Origin: Ecdyonurus torrentis | Taxonomy: Eukaryota > Arthropoda > Insecta > Ephemeroptera > Heptageniidae | Direction of reading: 5' to 3' | Assembly: GCA_949318235.1 (NCBI GenBank) | Contig: OX439131.1 | Span: 13,045,700 to 13,109,699, forward strand | Length of the DNA: 64,000 nt | Part shown: piece by piece, positions 36,401-45,424 of the stretch | Numbering within the stretch: the first letter of the stretch is position 1 | Layout: each line of letters opens with the position of its first letter | Notes under the pieces: model-generated | Database searches by the model: none | The model's input: the letters and a program-made list of their open reading frames with translations, nothing else | What the model was told of the DNA's origin: nothing | Program-made: the position numbers and the translations under genes

Positions 36401-39400
36401 TTTTTGCTCATCATCTCCTTCTACACTTCCCCCACTCACCACATGTGTATATACCACAATGCAACACCTGCAGTCATTATTCATAGTTTCTCTCTGAGTC
36501 GACTGTAAGGACTGATGAAGGCATAACACACCATCTCTCTTGGAGTCTTGGAGTTTATTGCCAAAATATTTCCAATGTGTTAGTTTTTTATATCTGTGCT
36601 AGCAAGATTTTCACCAAACTATATATCGATGATGTTGCGAACAATATGTGGCAAAATAAGGCTCTCAAAATAGTATATCGACGAAATCAAATAGTAACCT
36701 CGTATCTTAGATTTTGATGTTTTCAAGTTTACAATAGCACTGTAGCTCAGAAAAAAATTACAAAAAATTAACTTTTATTTTATCCTAAGGCTCATGTATT
36801 GCACATTACTTCAGCACAGTTTCAAACTTTTCCAGCTGATGGTGTCTTTGTAATTAACTAATTAGTAACAAAAAATGAATTTTTTTGTGTAATTTTGAAA
36901 ACAATGATTTGAAAAGTGCATTTCCTCTGAAAGTACATGAGATAAAAATTTCAAACTCAAACAACCAATAAAGGAAATATTGATTATTCATGCCATGCAT
37001 ACAAAAAAAAATTGCAACCAACCCCTTTGCCAAAATATGCAAAAAACGTAACTTTGAAACTAAGGGTTTAGAAGCTGAAAATCAGTTTAGAGCCATAAAT
37101 TTGTATTGGTAAAATGATTTGATACTTTTATTGAAATAACCTTAAAATAACCCGAAATTATGATGTAAAATTCTTGAGAGCGCCTAATAAATGCAGCCCG
37201 CAGCACAATCAGCCTGTAAAATGCAACCCAGAGTACATATACTTTTTAAATAAATATATATTTCCTCCCACAACTAACTTAACAAAATAATTTGAATGGT
37301 TTCATATTATTACACAATACACAATTCTACCCCTAAAGTGATTTTCAGCTTTAAAACCCTTGTAGTCACAAAGTTACGTTTTTTGCATATTTTGGCAAAG
37401 AGGGGTTGGTTGCAATTCTTTTTTGTATGCATGGCATGAATAATCAATATTTCCTTTATTGGTTGTTTGAGTTTGAAATTTTTATCTCATGTACTTTCAG
37501 AGGAAATGCACTTTTCAAATCATTGTTTTCAAAATTACACAAAAAAATTCATTTTTTGTTACTAATTAGTTAATTACAAAGACACCATCAGCTGGAAAAG
37601 TTTGAAACTGTGCTGAAGTAATGTGCAATACATGTGCCTTACGATAAAATAAAAGTTATTTTTTTGTAATTTTTTTCTGAGCTACAGTGCTATTGTAAAC
37701 TTGAAAACATCAAAATCTGAGATACGAGGTTATAATTTGATTTCGTCGATATAATTTTCCATACAGGAAAAATACAATTGATCTATATAAAGAAACTAAT
37801 AAACTAAATATAAATAGCATGAACATTGTGGCACTATGCACTTTAATATATAGGATAATTCATAACTTAATAAAAAATGATTTTGAAATTGTATATAATA
37901 ATGAAATTCATAATATTACACAAGACAAGCTAAAGATATTCACATTGATTTCCAACGATCTAATATGGGACGAATGGCAATCTTAACCAAAGGTACTCAT
38001 TTATATAATGATCTACCAGATCAAATAAAAAATAAAAATTATATAACCTTTAAAAATTTATTAAAAAACAATGTTTTCAAAAAACAGTAATAAATATGCT
38101 AAAAAAAAAAGAAGAAAAAAAAAAAAAAAAAAAGCATTTACTACTATTCAAATGGATAATAACTATTTTTTTTTATACAAATGTGTGAAAAGACAATCAC
38201 CTAATCTTTCTTACCTTTTTTTATAATTTCTAACTATGATATTGCTTCGACACGAGCGAATAGCTCTCTGAAGTGGATTAATATATAATGACCTCAAAAC
38301 TGTATAATATGTATTCTTTATGAGTTAAATAAAATAAAAAAATAAATAAAAAATAACTCATATTTTGTCAGGCGAAGCAAAATGTGTAACTCGTTTTTTG
38401 TCAAGAAGCAAAATATGTAAGTCGTTCCCGAACGTAATGGAGATGGCGCTCGACTTACGCATATTGCTTCGCGTGACAAAAAACGACTTACACATATTGC
38501 TTAGCGTGACAAAAAACGACTTACACATTTTGCTTCGCCTGACAAAATACGAGTTACACATATTGTTTGCAACATCATTGATATGGAACTCTCTTCACTA
38601 TCTGGTAAGGCCCTTGCTGGTTTCTCCTAACCTTTTCTTTCAAATTTATCATATTTTAAATAGATGTATTACTTAAGAGTGCGCAGAACATTTTGATCAT
38701 GTTGATTGTCTTCAATGTTACAGAGGAGCTGGTGGTGGGGACAAGCCTTGAACTTGTGTTGAGACTGGAAGTGCTGTTGACGTCAGGTCATGAAGACGCT
38801 GCTCTGGAGGTTGCGTCCTTGGCCATGCACAGCTTTGTTCAGTCATACTCAAACCTGGGCAATCGATGTTGTTCTCAACACAAAATTAAGATCATTGATT
38901 GGTACACACAACTTTTATACAAGAAACAACAGCACGATGTTTTTGAGAAGGTAAAGCTTTCAGTCATATAATTATAGTTTATTAATTTATTTGGTTAATA
39001 AAAAGTTATAAATAATCAAAAATTAAAAGGGTAAAATTTGTTCAGTCTACTATTCCTGATACTGTATTTTTGTTTCATTTATTTATTAATTATACTTCTG
39101 CGTTGAACATAAAAAAAGAAAAGAAATTATACTTAAGTAAACTTCACCATTGCCTTAAATTTAATTGTAGTGTCACTTTTTATTATTATACACACACAAC
39201 TCAATGTGCTTTATTAATATTATTTATTTATTTAATTTTCCTTGGGCGATAATGTACATAAACTGATATAATATAAATTATGATATATTTAAAAAAAAAG
39301 AGAGGTCTCAAATCTTTCATTTTTGCATAGTCCACTACAAAGGTCCAATTTTCACTTGATCTTTCTCTCTCTCTCTAACTCTCTAGCTCTCTAGCTCTGG

Positions 39401-40288
39401 GAAAAAAATGCACCAAACAGGTAATTTTTTCTCCAGGTTAAAATTAATCAAGCATTAGACATTATAGCTGTGAGCACCCTTGATTTATAACTATTAGATA
39501 TAAAATTGATATTTGAAGAAAATATTTTGAATGTATTGTTTTTATTTCAGGGCCTTCCTCTGCCTATACAAGACCCTCAGCTTGAGTACTTAGCCAAAGT
39601 GAGTGCTGCTTTGTTTGCTTGGGAAAGACAAAAGTACTTGCCTGCTTTCAATGACATGAATAAAATGCAGTCAATTATCAGGTAAATAAAATGAGAGCTT
39701 CACTTTATATTAAAATGATGTACAGCAGCTCTGGCCAAAAGTTCCCAAATGATTTGCATAGGCAATCTGCAAAGCACACGATGTTGTCTTTATGAGAAAA
39801 TGCAGCGGCTGCTGCTGCCCCAGTCAGGAACTTTTGTCCAGAGCTGTACTTGTGCTAATTTGGTTTTTGAAGTACTGTAATCCAAACTAATAAAAATAAT
39901 AACCCTATATAGTTTTTTTTTCCTTCGATCACTAAACAGAATTAAGTAGTGCCTTAAAGTTGCATGATGTTTCTATTTAGAGAGAGAGATTAAGGAAAAT
40001 AAACCATCGCAATTAGGTATGATAAATTTGAAAGAAAAGGATAGGAGAAACCAGCATGAAGGGCCTTACTATAGTGAGAGAGTCCCATAGTTGAGTGAAA
40101 ATCTTGCTAGCACAGTTTTCATGTCCTTGCTAAAAATTTATGTAGGCTACAATTATTAATTTTACAATAAGAATATATAGCCTAATATATTTTTGTTATT
40201 ATTATTATTATTTAAGGTAAGTATATTATTATAGAAATTTCAATTAACTCATTATAATTTATAATTTATAATTATTGCACTAATATAT

Positions 40289-40319
<31 letters not shown>

Positions 40320-43300
40320 CTGAGATGACCCCCTTTGTTCCCCTTTCTCACTACATTTACTGGAATATACTAATATCTGAAATATTTATTAAATGTTCAT
40401 ATATATAATATTTTATAATGTTCTTGTGTTTCAGTGGTACAATGAGGTTGGTACTCCATGATTATTGGAAAACAGTGCCTGGAGTTCTAAAAAATAAACT
40501 GAATCAGCAGCTGAAACATTTCTCAAAGATTGTAGAGAACAACAAAAATCAAGCTGTGCTGCTCCTGGCATTGATGAAAATGATCAAGGATCCCTGGGGC
40601 CATCCAACATGGCAGTCCATCCTTAACAATGTCAACCTGTCTGACAGTGTTAATAAAGGCAAGTTTGATTTTTTAATCAACTTCTTTTTGTAGTATTGGA
40701 TATTATGTTTGTAATTGTAGGAATAAATAAAATTATAAAAAATAGGCGTATTAGGAAAAAACCAACGCGGTTAGTATTAATAAGTTAAAAAAATATTTAG
40801 AAAATAGTTGGTAGAGATTAGAGCACGTTAAATTGAAAATTAATAAAACGCGAAAATTCTCTAATTTAAATAGTAAATTGGGACTAGGGATCAAATACTC
40901 TAGCTTGAGCTAGTTAAAAAGTAGACGTTAAAGGGATGGAGGTATAGTGTCAAAATAAAATACGATGTGCCTAGCATCTCACGTTCTCACACTACGTCAA
41001 AGACACAACATTATAAAACAGCATCAGACTTACTCTTTGCCTTAGACCGGTTTCATCCTTTACCTAGGACTCATCAGTAAGGCTCGGCAGAGAGCTCTGT
41101 ACAGCTAGAGATGGCTCACACCACATCTGCTAACTGACTGAGCTGAGGAAGCAAGTGGCAGTCGCGTTTTTATACGCGATGCCCCCCGCAGCTGCACGCG
41201 CTGATTGGTTAAAATCGCGCGCGCAAACTCGGCTTGCTGTTTAAAACCTCTCGTCCTCACACTGTAATATAAAATCGTGTCTAAGAGGGGTGTAAGACAG
41301 GCAGCCAGCAAGCAATATGTGTCCTCCCTCACTTCCCAGAGTTCCCCAACTCTAGAAAGATCGCGAGAGCACTACGCCTACCGACTGCACAGTATCGTGA
41401 TTCACGCTAGTTACATCGCTTTATATGTTGACACTGGGGTAGGAAAAGCAAAAAGATAATAGAGTAGGAGAGATAGAATAAATATTATGCGCTTTGGCAT
41501 ATAGTTTAATTAATTTAGTACGTGCTCTTATTGACGTTGGCAAGTAAAAGGGCCGAATAAAATAAAAATGAAAGAATATTATTTACAAAAGCTTAAAATT
41601 AAAAAAAAAAGATCGACTTGGCGATAATATGCGTATTAGGAAAAAACCATTGCGGTTAGTATTAATAAGTTAAAAAAATATTTAGAAAATAGTTGGTAGA
41701 GATTAGAGCACATTAAATTGAAAATTAATAAAACGCGAAAATTCTCTAATTTAAATAGTAAATTGGGACTAGGGATCAAATACTCTAGCTTGAGCTAGTT
41801 AAAAAGTAGACGTTAAAGGGATGGAGGTATAGTGTCAAAATAAAATACGATGTGCCTAGCATCTCACGTTCTCACACTACGTCAAAGACACAACATTATA
41901 AAACAGCATCAGACTTACTCTTTGCCTTAGACCGGTTTCGTCCTTTAATTACCTAGGACTCATCAGTAAGGCTCGGCAGAGAGCTCTGTACAGCTAGAGA
42001 TGGCCACTTGCTTCCTCAGCTCAGTCAGTTAGCAGATGTGGTGTGAGCCATCTCTAGCTGTACAGAGCTCTCTGCCGAGCCTTACTGATGAGTCCTATAA
42101 GGTAATTAAAGGACGAAACCGGTCTAAGGCAAAGAGTAAGTCTGATGCTGTTTTATAATGTTGTGTCTTTGACGTAGTGTGAGAACGTGAGATGCTAGGC
42201 ACATCGTATTTTATTTTGACACTATACCTCCATCCCTTTAACGTCTACTTTTTAACTAGCTCAAGCTAGAGTATTTGATCCCTAGTCCCAATTTACTATT
42301 TAAATTAGAGAATTTTCGCGTTTTATTAATTTTCAATTTAACGTGCTCTAATCTCTACCAACTATTTTCTAAATATTTTTTTTAACTTATTTATAAAAAA
42401 TAGGATTTTTTTTTTTTTTTTTTTTATATGTCCTAAAATATATTTTAATTTTTAACACACATACTGCAATTGGAGTAATAATTATTTTACATTAAAAATA
42501 ATAATTATTTTACATTAAAAATAATCAGTAAAAATATTTGATAGAAAAACACGTTGATAGCTGGGGGGGGGGGGGGGGGGGGAGGAATGGGAGATAGTAA
42601 TGAGCTCTAATGAGCTCATTTCCCAATTTTTCCTAATCTGTGAGTTTTTCTATCAAATCTTTTTATTATCAATCATATATAGCATATAGGCACATTTTCC
42701 TTGACATTTATTTCATTATAAAATAGATATAAAATTGTGTAATACTGATGTTTTGCCTGATGTCTGTTAACAGAGGAGCTGGTGGTGGGGACGACAAGCC
42801 TTGAGCTTGTGTTGAGACTGGAAGTGTTGTTGATGTCAGGTCTTGAAGACGCTGCTCTGGAGGTTGCGTCCTTGGCCATGCACAGCTTTGTTCAGGCAAA
42901 CTCAAACCTGGGCAAACAAAGCTCTTCTCAACACAAAATTCAGATCATTGATTGGTACACACAACTCTTATACAAGAAACAGCAACAAAAATACATTTTT
43001 GAGAAGGTTGGTTTGCATATATTTGTCATATAAAGAGATTTCTAAACATTTGTAATCTTTTAATAAAATTTTAATTTCTAACTGAGCTGGGAGGAGGAGG
43101 GGGTGGGGGTGGGGTATTAATCTCGATTTCAAAGAACTATACTTGCTACAGTCATGTACAGTAAAATAGTTGATATTATATATTTTCCAAACAACAAGAC
43201 TTTAAAATAATATATTGTTGTTTCATTCTTAAATTTTAAAATGGAAAAGTTATATAATTCAAACTGCATGTATATAATTTTATAAGTTATTTGTTAAGTA

Positions 43301-44040
43301 GATAGGATCTATTGTGTGTTATTCAATATTAAATTTATGCACTGCATTTGTTTCTGAGTTTGTTTCATCTATAACATTTAATTTCTATTTCTCCAGGTAC
43401 TGAAGTGTATTACATTTGACGAGGGAGTACAACTTGTGAAGAGGATCTCCAGTAAGAGCAAGGATGCTCTACTGAAAGACTGCAGTGCAAGTGACATTGC
43501 TTTACTTTGTGCTAGCAGTTTGCTGACTCACTCTATCTCAAAGTCCTCACTTCATATCAAGACACTTGCTGAACTTGCTTCTGTGTGGGCCTATTTGCAC
43601 CAGAAAAAAGGAACTGGGGTAGGGACTGTGACTAAGAAAGTAGAAGAACTGCTCAAACAAGCTCAAAGCAGCCAACATGTGTATGCACTTTGCAGTATTT
43701 TGCAAGAACACAAGAAGGTAATTTGAATTAAGCTTTTAACTGAATTTTAAAACTTACAAGTTTTAATTCAATGGCGTGATTCCTTCCCCCCCCCCCACCC
43801 CCCCCCCCCCCCCATTATATTAAGGAATGAAAAAGAATAGTGCCAAATCCAATTGATTTTCTAAAGTAGATTAAGAATGCAGCTTAATTTTGAAGAGCAA
43901 TTTATGGTTTATTAAAATTGATTAAAATTATGTAAATTTAATAATGTGCATCAATCTGGATCTATCCCAATATTGAAAATGGATTACAAAACTGCTTTTA
44001 CATTTAAACACATGAATAAAAAAAGTAAAATAATAAAAGT

Positions 44041-44085
<45 letters not shown>

Positions 44086-45424
44086 AAGGAGGGTGGACAT
44101 GAAAGAAGAGGGAGTTTCCCTTGCAGTTTTGATCTGCCAGGAGATAAAATTTCTGATAACGGATTTTTTTTTTCTGAGGATTTATTTTGGTAGCAGTATA
44201 GTATATACTGCATACTCTGTATGCATACTGTATACTCTGTGAAATATAATAAAAGACAAGGAAAGGTAGCTTTCAGAGCACCACTACTACTTTCTACTCT
44301 ATATTAATAAAAGTTTTTTCTCCATATTGATTATATAATAATTGAATTGATTTCAGGTATGTAAAGAGGTTTGTGGCAAATTTGTCGAGGAGGTGGTTTC
44401 CTGTCTTGGCGGAGACATCAACAAGCGGGAGAAACAGAAAGGTCAGAGTGCAACAGTCACAAGTGCAGACATTGCACTTTCTTATGGTTTCTCTCAATTA
44501 GCTAAACTATTTAGTGATGACAATATAATGTACCGAGAATGTTTGTTGTCATCGTTTTCTTTAAATCCTACAAAAGAAATGTATTCTCAACTTGTTAAAG
44601 TAGCAGGTGAAAAATATTTAAAGAAAGCTGATAACAAACAATCTTCAGAGAAAAATCAAAAACATAAAACTGTAAAAGACAGTAATAGAAGGAACAGTAA
44701 ATTACAGGTTTCTGTTTCAAACATGAGTGTCAAGTCTTGTATTGACTTATCAAACATCATTAACAAAGTTCGTGTAGGCAGATTGAGTTGGTCAATGCCA
44801 TGGCATGAACTGAGTGTTCTATGTCAAAGGTACTTCCTCCACCCTGAAGCTCGTCCCCTTACGTCAACACGTAATAAGAGAAGTCCCAGTAAGATTTCCA
44901 CACCTAAACCAACAATAGCAACTGCAGCCAAAACTGATAAAAACTCTTCAATATCAAAAATAAAAGTAACCTCAAATTCAATAAATGACACTAGTTCTAG
45001 TAAATCTCAACCAACAAAAAAGATTAATGAAGATTTGCAGGTTCTTGTTGAATCTGTTTGTAAAAAGCTCATCATATCCGATGATATTGAACGTAAAAAC
45101 ATGTCTGTATTGGAACTCCCTAGTAATCTGGCTTTGCCATTCAACAAAAATAAGACCAATGGATCTACCGAGCAGAGTGTCAAAGAATTAGAAACTAAAA
45201 TTAGTACCTTCTTAAATACAAAAAAAGTGACAGATCCAACAACAAGGACAGGTGAAAAAAAATTGGGATCAGAAACAGTAGGGGTTGCTGGCACTTCCAA
45301 TGAAATACCTCAGAATGCAGACCTTTTGAGTTCTGTTAATTTATCCATTTCCCTACTTCCTGACTATGCCATCCCACTGGTGATGCAAACCAGAAGCAAG
45401 GCACTAAACAAAATTGATAACTAG
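33001..45424 (+). CDS. Helical protein, tentatively ZNF292/ZNF654/RLF N-terminal-like, with internal duplication
   Basis: Exons: 33001-33078, 33874-34016, 34195-34415, 38724-38950, 39551-39681, 40435-40658, 42774-43006, 43397-43717, 44357-45424 (TAG). They sum to 2646 nt, 881 aa. Residues ~27-223 and ~224-419 are two copies of one three-exon module (QDP.. / TMRLVLHD.W.T.PGV, DPWGHP.W.SIL / EELVVGT..LELVLRLEVLL, IDWYTQLLYKKQQ). The DPW..IL and LRLEVLL pattern resembles the all-helical N-terminal half of vertebrate ZNF292/ZNF654 (from memory, unconfirmed). The C-terminal exon is Lys/Ser-rich, basic and without visible zinc fingers, so DNA binding is not shown. Two introns use GC donors. The acceptor lies 2 nt before the ATG, so an upstream exon probably exists and could extend the frame. 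AATAAA at 45746-45751. Confidence 0.8.
35165..35427. mobile_element. Foldback element with tandem 36-44-bp subunits
   Basis: Ends ATCAATCTTGTTGCGAAAAA and TTTTTCGCAACAAGATCGAT are inverted repeats. Inside, units of the type GTCAGTGGAAGCAAAAGGCC + TATCTCGTTTTTT occur about three times per arm, in opposite orientations. The arms meet at TTCCCGAACGTTTTATGTAGATATGGCGCTCGA. Confidence 0.75.
36672..37087. repeat. Left arm of a ~415-bp inverted repeat
   Basis: Complementary to 37338-37755 over nearly its whole length (for example GCCATGCATACAAAAAAAAA here against TTTTTGTATGCATGGC there; CCAGCTGATGGTGTCTTTGT against ACAAAGACACCATCAGCTGG). The ~250-bp loop between the arms has no coding sequence. Confidence 0.85.
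37338..37755. repeat. Right arm of the ~415-bp inverted repeat
   Basis: Reverse complement of 36672-37087 with a modest number of mismatches. In a transcript of the host intron this would fold into a long double-stranded RNA hairpin. Confidence 0.85.
37790..38358 (+). mobile_element. 3' fragment of a CR1/Jockey-like LINE
   Basis: A short frame at 37965-38090 ends in LYNDLPDQIKNKNYITFKNL and FKKQ-stop, matching the usual C-terminus of LINE reverse transcriptases (LWNSLP..IK..S..SFK..LK pattern). It is followed by a 3' non-coding part ending TGAGTTAAATAAAATAAAAA near 38345. The upstream frame is broken. Family placement is tentative. Confidence 0.55.
38357..38585. mobile_element. Foldback element related to that at 35165
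   Basis: Units of GCGAAGCAAAATGTGTAACTCG + TTTTTTGTC in inverted arms that meet at TTCCCGAACGTAATGGAGATGGCGCTCGAC. It ends ATTGTTTGCAACATCATTGA, like the TTGTTGCGA..GAT terminus of the 35165 copy. Sits 140 bp before exon 38724. Confidence 0.7.
39726..39846. mobile_element. Small Tc1/mariner-like MITE (121 bp)
   Basis: CAGCTCTGGCCAAAAGTTCC at the left is matched by GGAACTTTTGTCCAGAGCTG at the right. The element is bounded by TACAG on the left and TA on the right, compatible with a TA target. A partial copy with the same end is at 30650-30735. In the intron after exon 39551-39681. Confidence 0.7.
39985..40110. repeat. Terminal fragment of the AAACCATCGCGGTTAG family
   Basis: AAGGAAAATAAACCATCGCA, then GAAAGAAAAGGATAGGAGAAACCAGCA and GTCCCATAGTTGAGTGAAAA. 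Similar fragments occur at 34510-34620, 35541-35620 and (complement) 38595-38655, and the first ~20 bases recur at 5846. Confidence 0.55.
40747..41114 (-). repeat. Long terminal-type repeat A (~368 bp)
   Basis: Begins CGTATTAGGAAAAAACCAAC and ends near GCTAGAGATGGC. Direct copy of 41632-42004 with few differences, among them a base change next to the ribozyme core. Also complementary to the inverted copy at 42047-42390. Confidence 0.85.
41033..41095 (-). ncRNA. Type I hammerhead ribozyme motif, copy A (one weakened base pair)
   Basis: Minus strand: GCCTTA, CTGATGA, GTCC...GGAT, GAAA, CCGGTC, TAAGGC. Same architecture as copy C, but the base before GAAA is T instead of C, turning the closing G-C pair of stem II into G-U. 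Predicted cleavage lies between plus positions 41045 and 41044. Activity may be reduced. Confidence 0.7.
41115..41631. other. Internal region of the hammerhead-bearing element
   Basis: About 515 bp, markedly more GC-rich than the host intron (for example GATTGGTTAAAATCGCGCGC near 41203). Two overlapping frames of 60 and 75 codons on opposite strands show no recognisable domain. The first ~44 bp (41115-41158) recur inverted at 42005-42046. Confidence 0.5.
41632..42004 (-). repeat. Long terminal-type repeat B (~373 bp)
   Basis: Begins CGTATTAGGAAAAAACCATT. Direct copy of repeat A and, with 42047-42390, forms a ~340-bp inverted repeat separated by only ~42 bp. Confidence 0.85.
41918..41984 (-). 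ncRNA. Type I hammerhead ribozyme motif, copy B (core intact)
   Basis: Minus strand: GCCTTA (41972-41967), CTGATGA, stem II GTCCT...AGGAC, GAAA, ACCGGT, scissile C, TAAGGC (41929-41924). All core positions conform. Stem II loop differs slightly from copy C. Confidence 0.8.
42005..42390 (+). repeat. Inverted, truncated repeat C
   Basis: Reverse complement of 41158 back to about 40783: starts with 42 bp of internal sequence (CACTTGCTTCCTCAGCTCAG), continues through the long repeat, and breaks off inside TTTAACTTAT directly before the right-hand target duplication. It therefore lacks the terminal CGTATTAGGAAAAAACC. Confidence 0.8.
42068..42136 (+). ncRNA. Type I hammerhead ribozyme motif, copy C (core intact)
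   Basis: Stem I GCCTTA (42079-42084) pairs exactly with TAAGGC (42125-42130), with a distal helix CTCT (42070-42073)/AGAG (42133-42136) beyond an internal loop. Core CTGATGA 42085-42091; stem II GTCCT (42092-42096)/AGGAC (42110-42114); GAAA 42115-42118; then ACCGGT (42118-42123) and scissile C 42124. A15.1-U16.1 and two C-G pairs are present, but stem III has no loop bases: ACCGGU is self-complementary, so two molecules could pair through it. This fits the minimal dimeric hammerheads known from metazoan retroelements. Confidence 0.82.
42531..42664. repeat. Short foldback element with poly-G centre
   Basis: AATATTTGATAGAAAAAC at the left pairs with GTTTTTCTATCAAATCTTTT at the right. It contains an ~18-bp G run (42564-42581) and AATGAGCTCTAATGAGCTCATT. 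Related to 5708-5812. Confidence 0.6.

Larger units (their letters stand above)
34416..38723 (+). other. GC-AG intron (donor AAAG|GCAAGT), 4.3 kb
   Basis: The exon ends ...GTC AAA G and the intron starts GCAAGT; the next exon begins AG GAG CTG after ttacag. Only this donor keeps the phase. GCAAGT is the consensus form of the rare GC-AG intron class. The intron holds foldbacks at 35165-35427 and 38357-38585, a ~400-bp-armed inverted repeat (36672-37755) and a LINE fragment. Confidence 0.8.
40747..42390 (-). mobile_element. Composite retroelement with hammerhead ribozymes (Penelope-like/retrozyme-like, non-autonomous)
   Basis: Flanked by a perfect 14-bp direct duplication TTATAAAAAATAGG (40733-40746 and 42391-42404). 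On the minus strand it reads: long repeat B (42004-41632), a ~515-bp internal region (41631-41115), long repeat A (41114-40747). Repeat C (42005-42390) is an inverted copy comprising 42-44 bp of the internal end plus most of the long repeat, truncated at its far end. A and B are nearly identical; each carries a hammerhead motif. The internal part is GC-richer and has no recognised reverse transcriptase. Direct terminal repeats plus an inverted truncated copy, variable-length target duplication and type I hammerheads together recall Penelope-like elements; the size recalls retrozymes. Classification is inferred. Confidence 0.7.
40659..42773 (+). other. Second GC-AG intron (donor AAAG|GCAAGT), 2.1 kb
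   Basis: The exon ends ...AAT AAA G, the intron begins GCAAGTTTGA, and the acceptor aacag leads to AG GAG CTG. It occupies the same place in duplicated module 2 as the GC-AG intron of module 1. It contains the hammerhead-bearing composite element. Confidence 0.8.

Noticed and set aside
36506..36580. CTGATGAAGGCATAACACAC as a fourth hammerhead core
   Set aside because: No GAAA follows a closable stem II: GGCA can pair with TGCC downstream, but the next bases are AAAA. No stem I complement is visible.
41105..41332. 75-codon minus-strand frame in the hammerhead element as a retroelement protein
   Set aside because: No reverse transcriptase, endonuclease or capsid motif; length is not exceptional for GC-richer DNA.
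42673..42905. Minus-strand frames over exon 42774-43006
   Set aside because: Antisense of a coding exon supported by phase and by its duplicated twin.
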